Shown one piece after another: positions 9,606 through 17,470 of a DNA stretch of 64,000 bases. The position numbers were made by a program, and so were the translations under genes. This DNA is from Streptococcus sp. HMSC067H01 (GTDB taxonomy: Bacteria > Bacillota > Bacilli > Lactobacillales > Streptococcaceae). The notes beneath the pieces are model-generated. The model saw nothing but the letters and a program-made list of their open reading frames with translations, was not told the origin of the DNA and ran no database searches. The stretch lies in the NCBI RefSeq assembly GCF_001814775.1, contig NZ_KV817781.1, positions 153,576 to 217,575 on the forward strand, in the 5' to 3' direction. Every line of letters begins with the position of its first letter. Positions within the stretch are counted from its first letter, which is position 1.

Positions 9606-10145
9606 ATGAAAAAAGCACATATTTACGCAATTCCTGCTATTGGAGCTGCTCTGATTGCAGTATTAGCCCAAATCAGTATCCCAATTGGACCTGTTCCATT
9701 TACTCTTCAAAATTTTGCTATCGGACTCATCGCTACTGTTTTTCGACCTAGGGAAGCCGTTCTTTCTGTTGGTCTCTATCTCTTGCTGGGTGCTATCGGT
9801 ATTCCTGTCTTTGCCAGTGGGGGAGCTGGTTTTCATGTTTTGGTAGGTCCAAGCGCTGGCTATCTTTGGTTTGACCTTGTCTATGCTGGACTTACGTCCT
9901 ATCTTATCCATAAGAAAAGTGGCTATATTCGTATCTTTCTTGCAAATCTCTTGGGAGATTCCCTTGTTTTTGTTGGTGGTATTCTCAGCCTCCACTTCCT
10001 TGCTGGTATGCCTTTTGATAAAGCACTAGCTGTCGGTGTCATTCCCTTTATCATTCCTGATCTTGCAAAAATCCTTGCCATCAGTTTTATCGGTCGACCA
10101 CTCCTTCAACGTCTCCGTACTCAATCCTATTTTTCAAGCAAATAA
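9606..10145 (+). CDS. bioY: BioY family biotin transporter S-component
   Basis: Substrate-binding membrane subunit of an ECF-type biotin uptake system. Start at the ATG at 9606 (MKKAHIYAIPAIGAALIAV), preceded by AAAGAGG; 179 residues, normal for BioY. The sequence shows about six hydrophobic segments and the BioY-typical QISIPIGPVPFTLQNFAIGL and GxPVFASGGAGFHVLVGPSAGYL blocks. No ECF ATPase/EcfT genes are adjacent, so it must use a shared module elsewhere. It has its own promoter/operator and its own terminator. Confidence 0.93.
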   Translation: MKKAHIYAIPAIGAALIAVLAQISIPIGPVPFTLQNFAIGLIATVFRPREAVLSVGLYLLLGAIGIPVFASGGAGFHVLVGPSAGYLWFDLVYAGLTSYLIHKKSGYIRIFLANLLGDSLVFVGGILSLHFLAGMPFDKALAVGVIPFIIPDLAKILAISFIGRPLLQRLRTQSYFSSK

Positions 10146-10174
10146 AAAGAGGCCGGGTTTTCCCAGCTTCTTTT
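10145..10174 (+). terminator. Terminator after bioY
   Basis: Imperfect hairpin AAAAGAGGCCGGG-TTTT-CCCAGCTTCTTTT immediately after the bioY stop codon; could also serve the converging ydbC gene. Confidence 0.6.
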
Positions 10175-10195
10175 GGGTTATTCTTACATGATTGC

Positions 10196-10411
10196 TTATT
10201 GATTCTTAAAGGCATCGACCATCACTTGAAACTCCTCGTTTGACAGGGTGATTCCTTTCCCCATCTTAGTGTGGTCTGGACTCCAAGCACGAATGTCAAA
10301 CTTTGCTGGTGCTCCATTAAAGCTGACACGATTGATTTCCTTGGTCCAACCTTTTTCATTCTCTGAGAGCGTAAGTAAGTGTTCTTCGATTTCAAATGTA
10401 AATTCTGCCAT
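10196..10411 (-). CDS. YdbC family PC4-like ssDNA-binding protein
   Basis: A 71-residue protein (MAEFTFEIEEHLLTLSENEK...) with the PC4/YdbC pattern: a beta-rich N-terminal half with a G-W-x-K-E-I-N-R-V-S-F-N-G motif, P-x-K-F-D-I-R-x-W, then a C-terminal helix (LSNEEFQVMVDAFKNQ). Homologues in Lactococcus and pneumococcus have been solved as dimeric single-stranded nucleic-acid binding proteins related to the eukaryotic coactivator PC4. The biological role in streptococci is not settled. Monocistronic. Confidence 0.85.
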   Translation of the reverse strand: MAEFTFEIEEHLLTLSENEKGWTKEINRVSFNGAPAKFDIRAWSPDHTKMGKGITLSNEEFQVMVDAFKNQ

Positions 10412-10455
10412 TGTATTCTCCTTTTAATTGTCTTCACTTGATTATTCGTAAAATC

Positions 10456-10484
10456 TTGTAGATTTTTTTAAAATTGTATATAAT
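10456..10484 (+). promoter_or_regulatory. Promoter of the 10510 gene
   Basis: TTGTAG (10456-10461), 17-bp spacer, TATAAT (10479-10484), followed by the Shine-Dalgarno GGGAGG. It overlaps the 5' part of the longer reading frame, which fixes the start at 10510. Confidence 0.7.
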
Positions 10485-10509
10485 AATGGTAAAAAGAAGG
10501 GAGGCTCCG

Positions 10510-10830
10510 ATGAAAGATTTATTTAAACATATTCAACAAAAATTCCAAGGATTTCTCAACGAACGAGAAGAACCAGATCATTCCAAAGCTGACTCCCTGA
10601 CAAGTGCCATTAAAGAGGCAGTCCTGAAAAAAACTGCTGTCCACATTATTTTTTCAGATACAAGTTTTACAGGGGATATCATCAAATTTGATACAGACCG
10701 CCAGCAAATTATCGTTAAAAATTTTGCAAAAAATATGACCCGCATTATTCGAATCCCAGATATTCAAAAAATAAGTTTTGTTCCCTCAACTGTCCAAACT
10801 GCCCAAAAAAATCGATTTAAGAAAGAGTGA
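10510..10830 (+). CDS. Conserved hypothetical small protein
   Basis: 106 residues from the ATG at 10510 (MKDLFKHIQQKFQGFLNERE). The first 50 residues are helical and charged. The second half (VHIIFSDTSFTGDIIKFDTDRQQIIVKNF....RIIRIPDIQKISFVP) alternates hydrophobic and polar residues with turns, like a small Sm/SH3-type beta barrel; that fold guess is mine. The C-terminus is basic. I do not recognise a named family. Transcribed alone, ending at a bidirectional terminator shared with the converging ATP-cone gene. Confidence 0.7.
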   Translation: MKDLFKHIQQKFQGFLNEREEPDHSKADSLTSAIKEAVLKKTAVHIIFSDTSFTGDIIKFDTDRQQIIVKNFAKNMTRIIRIPDIQKISFVPSTVQTAQKNRFKKE

Positions 10831-10857
10831 GATGAGTTTTCTTCATCTCACTCTTTT
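10823..10857. terminator. Bidirectional terminator
   Basis: Stem AGAGTGAGATGA / TCATCTCACTCT with a short loop and T runs on both sides, between two converging genes (the end of the 10510 gene lies inside the hairpin). Confidence 0.8.
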
Positions 10858-10860
10858 CTA

Positions 10861-11199
10861 TTAACGGATTTGTTCAAAATGAAGGTGAACAGCAATGTGT
10901 TCTCCGTAACCACTTCTCTCTAAATCCCGTTGCAAACGGTAAGAGATATAGTGTTCAGCGATGGTGATGTAACCTGCACCAAGCAAGCGATGCTCAACCA
11001 TTGATTGAATCATGCTGATTGTCGCACGCTCCACTTTTGCCTCTTCTAGATCCAAGACAACTTTCTTAGTTACCTGAGCTAGATTTTGACGTAAATCATC
11101 TGTCAAAACATAAACCGTTTGAGCAGCTTTGAGAATGGCTTGATAAATTTTATCTGGATCAAAGTCGGCAACTTGTCCATCACGTTTAATGACTTGCAT
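10861..11199 (-). CDS. Stand-alone ATP-cone domain protein
   Basis: A 112-residue protein starting MQVIKRDGQVADFDPDKIYQAILKAAQ. This V-I-K-R-D-G...F-D-x-x-K-I-x-x-A-I pattern is the ATP-cone, the nucleotide-sensing domain at the N-terminus of class I/III ribonucleotide reductases and the C-terminus of NrdR. Here it makes up most of the protein: no zinc ribbon (as in NrdR) and no reductase domain follow. The tail (SYRLQRDLERSGYGEHIAVHLHFEQIR) has no clear domain. A sensor or regulator role is inferred. It lies 12 bp downstream of trmD and is probably cotranscribed. Confidence 0.75.
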   Translation of the reverse strand: MQVIKRDGQVADFDPDKIYQAILKAAQTVYVLTDDLRQNLAQVTKKVVLDLEEAKVERATISMIQSMVEHRLLGAGYITIAEHYISYRLQRDLERSGYGEHIAVHLHFEQIR

Positions 11200-11211
11200 A
11201 GGCTTCTCCTT

Positions 11212-11931
11212 TTAATTTGTATTTTCTTTAATGTCCGCTAACATTTTAGCTTCTTCTGCTGTTAATTCGTAATGTTCCAACAAATCTGGTCTACGCTCAT
11301 AAGTTTTTTTGAGACTTTCATAGAGACGCCATTGACGAATCTTCTCATGATGCCCACTCATAAGCACTTCTGGAACCACCATGCCACGATAATCATAAGG
11401 ACGTGTGTACTGAGGATATTCAAGGAGCCCAGATGAAAAACTATCATCTTGGTGGCTAGATTCCTTACCAATCACTTCTGGAATCAGGCGAACAGTCGCA
11501 TCTATCATGGTCATGGCCGCCAATTCTCCTCCAGTCAAGACATAATCACCCAGAGAAATCTCATCTGTTACCAAGGTCTTAATGCGTTCATCATAGCCCT
11601 CGTAGTGACCACAGATAAAGATGAGTTCTTCTTCTTGGGCTAAATCTTCAGCATAGGCTTGATCAAACTGCTTACCAGCAGGATCCAAAAGAATCACGCG
11701 CGGATTCTTCTTTTCAATAGCATCAAAGGCATCAAAGATTGGCTGCGCACGTAGCAACATCCCTTGACCACCGCCGTAGGGTTCATCATCCACATGACGG
11801 GCCTTTTCAGCATATTCACGAAAATTATGATATTGGATATCTAAAAGACCTTTTTCTCTAGCCTTTCCAACGATAGAATGTTCTAGCGGAGAGAACATCT
11901 CTGGAAAGAGGGTTAAAATATCAATCTTCAT
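11212..11931 (-). CDS. trmD: tRNA (guanine-N1)-methyltransferase
   Basis: Makes m1G37 in tRNAs with a G at position 36, preventing +1 frameshifts. 239 residues; a SPOUT (trefoil-knot) methyltransferase with [13 protein letters not shown] at the start, [22 protein letters not shown], and [14 protein letters not shown] forming the knot that binds S-adenosylmethionine. It overlaps the end of rimM by 11 bp, the usual rimM-trmD pairing. Confidence 0.97.
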   Translation of the reverse strand: MKIDILTLFPEMFSPLEHSIVGKAREKGLLDIQYHNFREYAEKARHVDDEPYGGGQGMLLRAQPIFDAFDAIEKKNPRVILLDPAGKQFDQAYAEDLAQEEELIFICGHYEGYDERIKTLVTDEISLGDYVLTGGELAAMTMIDATVRLIPEVIGKESSHQDDSFSSGLLEYPQYTRPYDYRGMVVPEVLMSGHHEKIRQWRLYESLKKTYERRPDLLEHYELTAEEAKMLADIKENTN

Positions 11932-12439
11932 CGTCTAACCCTTCTAAGAGTTCTACATCCACACGCTTATTTGGAATATCAACATTGAGGACAACCGGTG
12001 GGATATATGGTAAAAGCAGATCACGTTTCCCCTTACGCTTAACTACCCAAACATCATTGGCACCTGGTTGAAGAATTTCCTTAATGGTTCCAATCAAGTT
12101 GTCACCCTCGTAGACCTCTAGTCCAATAATCTCGTGATAGTAAAATTCACCCTCATCCAGGTCATTCAGGTTTTCTTCTGCAACCTTCAAACTGTAGCCC
12201 TTGTATTTTTCGATATCATTGATGTGATACATATCCTTAAATTTGATGATGTCAAAATTTTTATGCTTACGGTGACTTGCGACAGTCACTGTTCTAACAA
12301 ATTGATCCTTCTCATCAAATAAGGCAAGTTCTGCACCTTTTTTAAAGCGTTCTTCCGAAAAATCCGTCACAGATAAGACTCTCATCTCACCTTGTAAACC
12401 TTGTGTATTGACGATTTTTCCAACGTTAAAATAGTTCAT
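11921..12439 (-). CDS. rimM: Ribosome maturation factor RimM
   Basis: 16S rRNA processing and 30S head assembly factor that binds protein S19. 172 residues with the N-terminal RimM beta barrel ([25 protein letters not shown]) and the C-terminal PRC-barrel ([23 protein letters not shown] ... [24 protein letters not shown]). Overlaps trmD by 11 bp. rpsP lies upstream in the same direction, separated here by khpA, a terminator, a MazG-like gene and an unrelated AT-rich gene. Confidence 0.96.
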   Translation of the reverse strand: MNYFNVGKIVNTQGLQGEMRVLSVTDFSEERFKKGAELALFDEKDQFVRTVTVASHRKHKNFDIIKFKDMYHINDIEKYKGYSLKVAEENLNDLDEGEFYYHEIIGLEVYEGDNLIGTIKEILQPGANDVWVVKRKGKRDLLLPYIPPVVLNVDIPNKRVDVELLEGLDDED

Positions 12440-12512
12440 TTGATCTCCTGTGTATGTTTCTTCCTTTATTTTATCACGTTCCAGGGATTTTCACAAGTTG
12501 GAGAAAAATCAG

Positions 12513-13064
12513 CTATAATCCCAAAAGTGCTAGTAGTTTCCTCTTTAATGTTAATTTATATTTGAAAGAAGAAATATTTATATTCCCGTTATACATATTA
12601 CTATAAAATGTATACTCCCCGATTTGACCCTGACTTGTCTTCCATTTCATCCTTAAACTAGGTATATTCTCAGGTAAATTTGTATGAATCAATAGACATG
12701 TATAATTCTTTAAATTTTTAACTGTATGCAGTTTATCGTTAACAACTAATCGATTACTTTTTGAATCATAGGCTAAAGAATAAAATTCTACAATTTCAAT
12801 ATCAACTTCCTTTGGATAAAAAATCAAATGGTGATAATGTTTATCATTTTCATCATGTTTAAACTCATAAATATGATGAAATCTTGTATGTAAGGAATCA
12901 AACTCGATTGGTTTAATTGCCTGAATTTCAATATTATTGATATAGGCTTTATTCTGGAAACTAATTTTTAAAATTACACCGATAAAAGTCGAAATCTGTA
13001 CAATTCGCAATAACCAATCAATATACATTGCCCAATCTATTTTTAGAAAATAATCAGTGTCCAT
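12513..13064 (-). CDS. Hypothetical membrane-anchored protein, very AT-rich
   Basis: 183 residues, not recognised. An N-terminal hydrophobic segment (YIDWLLRIVQISTFIGVILKI, about residues 14-34) probably anchors it; the rest is polar with many Tyr, His and Asn and ends in a basic/hydrophobic tail (LKRKLLALLGL). Codon use is visibly more AT-rich than its neighbours (AAT, ATA, TTA prevalent), suggesting acquisition from elsewhere. Its start overlaps the MazG-like gene by 11 bp. It interrupts the stretch between rimM and khpA, which hints that it is an insertion in an otherwise conserved block. Confidence 0.65.
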   Translation of the reverse strand: MDTDYFLKIDWAMYIDWLLRIVQISTFIGVILKISFQNKAYINNIEIQAIKPIEFDSLHTRFHHIYEFKHDENDKHYHHLIFYPKEVDIEIVEFYSLAYDSKSNRLVVNDKLHTVKNLKNYTCLLIHTNLPENIPSLRMKWKTSQGQIGEYTFYSNMYNGNINISSFKYKLTLKRKLLALLGL

Positions 13065-13398
13065 TATTTCTCAAATCTCCTTTCAAATATCCTTCCAAAT
13101 CTCGTTCATGTTGATATTTGATAGCTGCCTTTTTGTCTTTTTCAAAAATGGTCTTGGTTAGATCAATGTCGTTGATGGCTGCAATTGCGACGGTGTAGTG
13201 AATGATATCAACCAGTTCTTTGGCAAGTTCCTCTTTAGAATCCTGAACTCCCTTTTTTCGTCCAGAACGTCCATTTAAAACCTCGGCTACTTCACCAACT
13301 TCTTCAACTAGTTTTATAAAGAGCCCTTCTTCTGTTCTAGATTGCTGGTAATGTTCTAGCAAATAGGCTTGTAGTTGTCTAACTGTTAAATCCTTCAT
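13054..13398 (-). CDS. MazG-like nucleotide pyrophosphohydrolase
   Basis: 114 residues with the all-alpha NTP-PPase (MazG/HisE) pattern: L-V-E-E-V-G-E-V-A-E-V-L followed by K-E-E-L-A-K-E-L-V-D-I-I-H-Y, the E-x-x-E...E-x-x-D metal-binding motif. Such proteins hydrolyse non-canonical or stress nucleotides. No histidine genes are near, so a HisE role is unlikely. It follows khpA after a terminator-like hairpin. Confidence 0.8.
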   Translation of the reverse strand: MKDLTVRQLQAYLLEHYQQSRTEEGLFIKLVEEVGEVAEVLNGRSGRKKGVQDSKEELAKELVDIIHYTVAIAAINDIDLTKTIFEKDKKAAIKYQHERDLEGYLKGDLRNNGH

Positions 13399-13414
13399 AT
13401 CCTTCTCCTAGCAA

Positions 13415-13440
13415 AAAAGCGAGACATCCGTCCCGCTTTT
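13415..13440 (-). terminator. Terminator after khpA
   Basis: Hairpin AAAAGCGGGAC-GGAT-GTCTCGCTTTT (one G-T pair) followed by T residues on the minus strand. Confidence 0.75.
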
Positions 13441-13441
13441 C

Positions 13442-13681
13442 TTATTTTTCGTCAATAACGATTCTTACTTTTTTGTCTTCAGTTGGGACAGAGTAGACAA
13501 TCGTTCTTATCGCAGAGATAGTGCGACCCTTACGACCAATCACACGACCCACATCGCTTTGGTCAAGATCCAAATGATACTCCAAAAATTCTGGTGTATC
13601 TTCAATCTTGATAGTTAAGGCATCTGGTTGTGAAATCAAAGGTTTCACAATTGCAATAATGAGATTTTCAATCGTATCCAT
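13442..13681 (-). CDS. khpA: KH-domain RNA-binding protein KhpA
   Basis: 79 residues, a single KH domain with the conserved [18 protein letters not shown] loop. In S. pneumoniae KhpA pairs with KhpB (EloR/Jag) to regulate cell elongation, for example through ftsA mRNA; the same role is expected here. It follows rpsP by 19 bp in the conserved rpsP-khpA arrangement. Confidence 0.93.
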   Translation of the reverse strand: MDTIENLIIAIVKPLISQPDALTIKIEDTPEFLEYHLDLDQSDVGRVIGRKGRTISAIRTIVYSVPTEDKKVRIVIDEK

Positions 13682-13700
13682 CTGTCAACCTACTTTAGAA

Positions 13701-13973
13701 TTATTTAGAGAATTTAGAATCGTGGAATTTTTTCAATACGCCTTCTTTTGAAAGGATGTTGCGTACTGTATCTGAAGGTTGAGCTCCATCAGCCAACCAT
13801 GCAAGAACGCGGTCTTCTTTCAAAGTTACTTGGTTTTCAGCAACAAGTGGGTTGTAAGTTCCAACTGTTTCGATGAAACGTCCATCACGTGGTGAACGTG
13901 AATCTGCTACGTTAATACGGTAGAAAGGTTTTTTCTTAGAACCCATACGAGTCAAACGGATTTTTACTGCCAT
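13701..13973 (-). CDS. rpsP: 30S ribosomal protein S16
   Basis: 90 residues starting [26 protein letters not shown], the S16 signature, with [12 protein letters not shown] following. Structural protein of the small subunit body. First gene of the rpsP-khpA transcript; promoter at 14040-14067. Confidence 0.98.
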   Translation of the reverse strand: MAVKIRLTRMGSKKKPFYRINVADSRSPRDGRFIETVGTYNPLVAENQVTLKEDRVLAWLADGAQPSDTVRNILSKEGVLKKFHDSKFSK

Positions 13974-14010
13974 TTTTAATATCTCTTTTCTTTTATTTTT
14001 TAGTTCGGTG

Positions 14011-14027
14011 AAATAGCTGAGCTATTT
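14011..14027. repeat. Palindrome in the rpsP leader
   Basis: Perfect inverted repeat AAATAGCT-G-AGCTATTT between the rpsP -10 and its Shine-Dalgarno. It could form an RNA hairpin with a 6-bp stem and a 5-nt loop, or be a protein site. Confidence 0.5.
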
Positions 14028-14039
14028 AGCACATGTTCT

Positions 14040-14067
14040 ATTATAGCAGATTTCTAAGAGGTGTCAA
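14040..14067 (-). promoter_or_regulatory. rpsP promoter
   Basis: On the minus strand TTGACA (14062-14067), 16-bp spacer, TATAAT (14040-14045) with TG extension. Close to consensus, as expected for a ribosomal protein gene. Confidence 0.85.
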
Positions 14068-14139
14068 GAAAAAAACTTGACAGACTATAAAATTTTTAAA
14101 TTTTTTAGACTAATAGGGAAAAATAGAAGGAGAAACTTT

Positions 14140-14662
14140 ATGAATACTACAATAGAGAACATTTACAAAGACCATCAAGTCAAACCTTACATCTCTCCAA
14201 ATCGTGATGTCCAAGCTTGGCTACTAAATCCCAAGCCCGTTCCCAAATAACACATGGACTTATTAGCAGATGATTTACTAGCAGGAGATATCATTCTCCT
14301 ATGGAGAATCCAGTTTGGCACTTTTACCACCGAAACCTGGTTTCCTAAATACTTCGAGTACACTTATGGCATTGATTAGAAACGCTTGTTGAGAAAGGCT
14401 ATGCTCTTGTCGAAACTGCTTTTGACTCACTTGACCATCTAAATAGCACCTTGAAAAAGAATATCCTGAAGAAGAAGGGAGTTACTGGACTTTCTAAAAT
14501 GAAGGCTGCCGACCTGAATCAAGCCCTTCATGACCATTTTTCAAAAGAAGAATTAACTGGTCACTTCTCGATTCGCGGTTATAGACTAACTCCAAAAGGA
14601 GAGAACAGGTACTCAAAGACCATCAAGCAATCATTGACCGCCATCCAAAGAAGAATCTTTAA
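14140..14662 (+). pseudogene. Decayed SAP-domain-type hypothetical gene
   Basis: From the ATG at 14140 (after AGAAGGAG) the frame reads MNTTIENIYKDHQVKPYISPN, then meets in-frame stops after LLNPKPVPK and after YFEYTYGID. Coding continues in another frame: LVEKGYALVETAFDSLDHL, then a SAP-like block KKKGVTGLSKMKAADLNQAL and HFSIRGYRLTPKGE. Near 14603 the frame shifts again and ends LKDHQAIIDRHPKKNL before a stop at 14660-14662. At least two stops and two frameshifts, so a dead gene. The parts fit an otherwise continuous protein of about 170 residues. Confidence 0.8.
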
Positions 14663-14688
14663 TCAACCAAGTCAGGTTGATTTTTTTG
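14661..14688 (+). terminator. Terminator after the pseudogene
   Basis: Perfect stem AATCAACC / GGTTGATT followed by TTTTT. Confidence 0.75.
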
Positions 14689-14724
14689 TAAATCATTTAA
14701 AACACTTATAAAACATTACAATTA

Positions 14725-14753
14725 TTGACAATCACTTACAAAGGAGGTATATT
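14725..14753 (+). promoter_or_regulatory. Promoter of the DeoR-HAD operon
   Basis: TTGACA (14725-14730), 17-bp spacer, TATATT (14748-14753). An AAGGAGG inside the spacer looks like a ribosome site but is upstream of transcription, so the longer reading frame starting at 14725 is ruled out. Confidence 0.75.
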
Positions 14754-14775
14754 AGTATTAAAAGAGGGAATTCAT

Positions 14776-15519
14776 ATGTACCAAGAACAACGATTAGAAG
14801 AAATCATTAAACTTTTAGAGGATAGAGGAAGTCTATCAGCAAAAGAAATGATTGACCATTTCCATGTTTCCAAAGATACCATCCGGAGAGATTTTGCTAT
14901 TCTCGCAAAGGAAAAACGAGCAAAAAGAACTCATGGAGGTTTATTGCCAATCCAAAAGCAAAGGATTCTTGGTTATAAAGGTCGAGCAGAACAGTCTTCC
15001 AAAGAAAAAGAGAAAATTGCTCATTTAGCTACCCAACTTATTTCTGATTCACAATTAATTTTCTATGATGTTTCAACAACTGTATTTGAGTTAGCAAAAA
15101 TAACAGATAAAAAAGTTACTATTTTCAGTCATTCATTGGATAATGCACTGGTCTTAGGAGAAAATGAAAATGTCGATTTTCACATTATCGGTGGACGATT
15201 TCATAAAAAGAATCGTTTCTATTACTCATTAGAAGAATCCGAATCTTTGAATAGAATTAAATTTGACTTAGCATTTTTTGGTGCAGCTAGTCTTTCAGAC
15301 GGACAAGTTAGTTTTGAAGATCAAGAAGATGTTCTAATGAAAAAAAGAGCATTTAAAACCAGTAAAATTCGCGTCTTGTTAGCTGAAACCAGCAAGATAA
15401 ACAAACACTCTCATTATATTCTTTCCGAACTTACTGATTTTGATTATTGGATTACAGACAAAGAACCCGACATAGAAATTCAACAATCTTTAGATGGTAA
15501 AACAACTATTCTATTTTAA
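14776..15519 (+). CDS. DeoR family transcriptional regulator
   Basis: 247 residues from the ATG at 14776 (MYQEQRLEEIIKLLEDRG). N-terminal DeoR helix-turn-helix (LSAKEMIDHFHVSKDTIRRDFAILAKE, about 18-45) with the RTHGG segment after it, then a DeoRC sugar-phosphate sensor domain (IFYDVSTTVFELAK, ILLAETSK-like RVLLAETSKINK). Effector unknown, probably a phosphorylated sugar. It is followed after 13 bp by a HAD phosphatase, a common pairing in sugar-phosphate control. Confidence 0.92.
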   Translation: MYQEQRLEEIIKLLEDRGSLSAKEMIDHFHVSKDTIRRDFAILAKEKRAKRTHGGLLPIQKQRILGYKGRAEQSSKEKEKIAHLATQLISDSQLIFYDVSTTVFELAKITDKKVTIFSHSLDNALVLGENENVDFHIIGGRFHKKNRFYYSLEESESLNRIKFDLAFFGAASLSDGQVSFEDQEDVLMKKRAFKTSKIRVLLAETSKINKHSHYILSELTDFDYWITDKEPDIEIQQSLDGKTTILF

Positions 15520-15532
15520 AAAGGAGAAACAT

Positions 15533-16345
15533 ATGTCAGTAATAAAGTTAATCATAAGTGATATCGATGGCACCATTTTAGACCAAAAGCACCAATTAGA
15601 CTCTCATTTACTAGAGCTTATGCCACTTTTAAAACAAAGTGAAATTCCTTTTGTTCTAGCTTCTGCTCGCTCTCCTCTTGGTATAGCTCCAATTTCGAAA
15701 GAACTTGGAATCACAGATTTTCCAATTGCAAGTTATAATGGTGCTCTCATTAGTACAGGAGATAAAATTCTGAGTCAGCATACTATTAATAAAAAGGAAT
15801 TACTCTTACTACATGATTTTTTAACAAAAGAATTTCCGACAGTTTCAATTAATGTTTATTCTGGAAAAGATTGGTACGTAAATGCTTTAGATAAATGGGT
15901 AGAAATTGAAGCACAGATTACTGGAGAGAGCCCAAAAGTTACTTCACTAGCAGATTTTCTTCAGGAAGAAAAGAATCTTATTCATAAACTTTTACTAATA
16001 GATAACGCAGCTACTATCCAGAAACTTAGAGAGACATTAGCAACAATAGATTTCCCTCAAACTGACTTTTACCTTTCGAAGGATAACTATCTTGAAGTCA
16101 CACATAATCAAGTCTCAAAAAAACAAGCTCTGTTAGAATTAGCCAACTACTATCAACTATCACTCACTGAAATTATGAGTATTGGAGATAATTATAACGA
16201 TATACCAATGATTGATACCGCTGGACTTGGTGTTGCAATGGGAAATGCTCCTACAGATGTTAAAGTCTGTGCAAATAAAGTAACAGATTCTAATGATCAA
16301 AATGGGGTAAGTAAGGCCATAAAATTGTATGTACTATCGGAATGA
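15533..16345 (+). CDS. Cof-type HAD family phosphatase
   Basis: 270 residues from the ATG at 15533 (MSVIKLIISDIDGTILD) after AAGGAG; the longer frame overlaps the deoR gene. HAD motif I DIDGT (10-14), a Cof-type C2 cap, a conserved Lys in the SKKQALLELA region and motif IV GDNYNDIPMI. Members dephosphorylate sugar phosphates, FMN or PLP; the substrate cannot be told from sequence. Cotranscribed with the DeoR regulator. Confidence 0.92.
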   Translation: MSVIKLIISDIDGTILDQKHQLDSHLLELMPLLKQSEIPFVLASARSPLGIAPISKELGITDFPIASYNGALISTGDKILSQHTINKKELLLLHDFLTKEFPTVSINVYSGKDWYVNALDKWVEIEAQITGESPKVTSLADFLQEEKNLIHKLLLIDNAATIQKLRETLATIDFPQTDFYLSKDNYLEVTHNQVSKKQALLELANYYQLSLTEIMSIGDNYNDIPMIDTAGLGVAMGNAPTDVKVCANKVTDSNDQNGVSKAIKLYVLSE

Positions 16346-16359
16346 TCACAATTGAATAT

Positions 16360-16388
16360 TTGAAATCCACTTTCAATTAGGGTACAAT
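16360..16388 (+). promoter_or_regulatory. Promoter of the lipoprotein PPIase gene
   Basis: TTGAAA (16360-16365), 17-bp spacer, TACAAT (16383-16388). The -10 overlaps an upstream in-frame ATG at 16387, so translation must start at 16417. Confidence 0.75.
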
Positions 16389-16416
16389 GGTAGAAATGAT
16401 TTTTGAAAGGATTCCC

Positions 16417-17220
16417 ATGAAAAAAATAGTAACACTTCTATTAATCTCAACTTTTGCCCTTGCTGGATGTAGCAGTATCCAACGTAGTCTGCGAGGGGAT
16501 GACTATGTAGATTCTAGCTTGGCTGCTGAAGAAAGTTCCAAAGCAGCTGCCCAATCTGCCAAGGATCTCAAAGACGCCTTGACAAATGAAAATGCCAATT
16601 TCCCACAACTATCTAAAGAAGTTGCTGAAGACGAGGCTGAAGTCATTCTCCATACAAGTCAAGGAGATATCCGCATCAAACTCTTTCCAAAGCTAGCCCC
16701 TCTTGCGGTTGAAAATTTCCTAACTCACGCAAAAGAAGGCTACTATAATGGCGTTACCTTCCACCGAGTGATTGATGGCTTTATGGTTCAGACTGGTGAT
16801 CCAAAAGGAGATGGTACAGGTGGCGAATCCATCTGGCACGATAAGGACAAAACAAAAGATCAAGGAACTGGTTTCAAGAGCGAAATCTCTCCATATCTCT
16901 ATAACATCCGTGGTTCTCTCTCCATGGCTAATACTGGCCAACCAAATTCCAATGGTAGCCAGTTCTTCATCAACCAAAATACGACGGATTTTTCTGCCAA
17001 ACTCCCTACAAGTAGCTATCCAAAGAAAATTATCGAAGCCTACAAAGAGGGTGGTAACCCTAGTCTAGACGGCAAACACCCTGTCTTTGGTCAGGTCATT
17101 GATGGCATGGATGTTGTTGACAAGATTGCCAAGGCTGAAAAAGACGAAAAAGACAAACCAACTACAGCTATCACTATTGATAGTATCGAAGTAGTGAAAG
17201 ACTACGATTTTAAATCTTAA
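16417..17220 (+). CDS. slrA: Lipoprotein cyclophilin-type peptidyl-prolyl isomerase
   Basis: 267 residues from the ATG at 16417 with a GAAAGGA ribosome site. Signal peptide [18 protein letters not shown] with lipobox LAGC (lipidated Cys18), then an Ala/Ser/Lys linker and a cyclophilin domain (about 75-260): [59 protein letters not shown]. It matches streptococcal lipoprotein rotamase A, a surface foldase that promotes adhesion and colonisation in pneumococcus. Converges with an ABC-F gene across a BOX element. Confidence 0.93.
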   Translation: MKKIVTLLLISTFALAGCSSIQRSLRGDDYVDSSLAAEESSKAAAQSAKDLKDALTNENANFPQLSKEVAEDEAEVILHTSQGDIRIKLFPKLAPLAVENFLTHAKEGYYNGVTFHRVIDGFMVQTGDPKGDGTGGESIWHDKDKTKDQGTGFKSEISPYLYNIRGSLSMANTGQPNSNGSQFFINQNTTDFSAKLPTSSYPKKIIEAYKEGGNPSLDGKHPVFGQVIDGMDVVDKIAKAEKDEKDKPTTAITIDSIEVVKDYDFKS

Positions 17221-17418
17221 TACTCTTCGAAAATCTCTTCAAACCACGTCAGCGTCGCCTTACCGTATATATATGTAACTGACTTCGTCAGTCTTATCTA
17301 CAACCTCAAAGCAGTGCTTTGAGCTAACTTCGTCAGTTCTATCCACAACCTCAAAACTGTGTTTTGAGCAACCTGTGGCTAGCTTCCTAGTTTGCTCTTT
17401 GATTTTCATTGAGTATAA
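17221..17418 (+). repeat. BOX element, A1-B2-C1
   Basis: Matches pneumococcal BOX modules in order: boxA 17221-17278 (contains CGTCAGCGTCGCCTTACCGT, the complement of the BOX-PCR primer core with one change), boxB 17279-17323 and boxB 17324-17368 (two 45-bp units differing at a few positions), and boxC 17369-17418 (CTAGCTTCCTAGTTTGCTCT). The sequence modules are recognised from memory. Confidence 0.93.
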
Positions 17419-17425
17419 AAACAAA

Positions 17426-17460
17426 AAATACAGTATCCAATCTTGATACTGTATTTCTTT
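17426..17460. terminator. Bidirectional terminator
   Basis: Perfect 12-bp stem AAATACAGTATC / GATACTGTATTT with a 7-nt loop, flanked by A and T runs, between two converging genes. Confidence 0.85.
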
Positions 17461-17470
17461 TATTCTCATT

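Noticed and set aside
17221..17418. Repeat array considered as a CRISPR
   Set aside because: The two 45-bp units are adjacent without spacers and match boxB of a BOX element.
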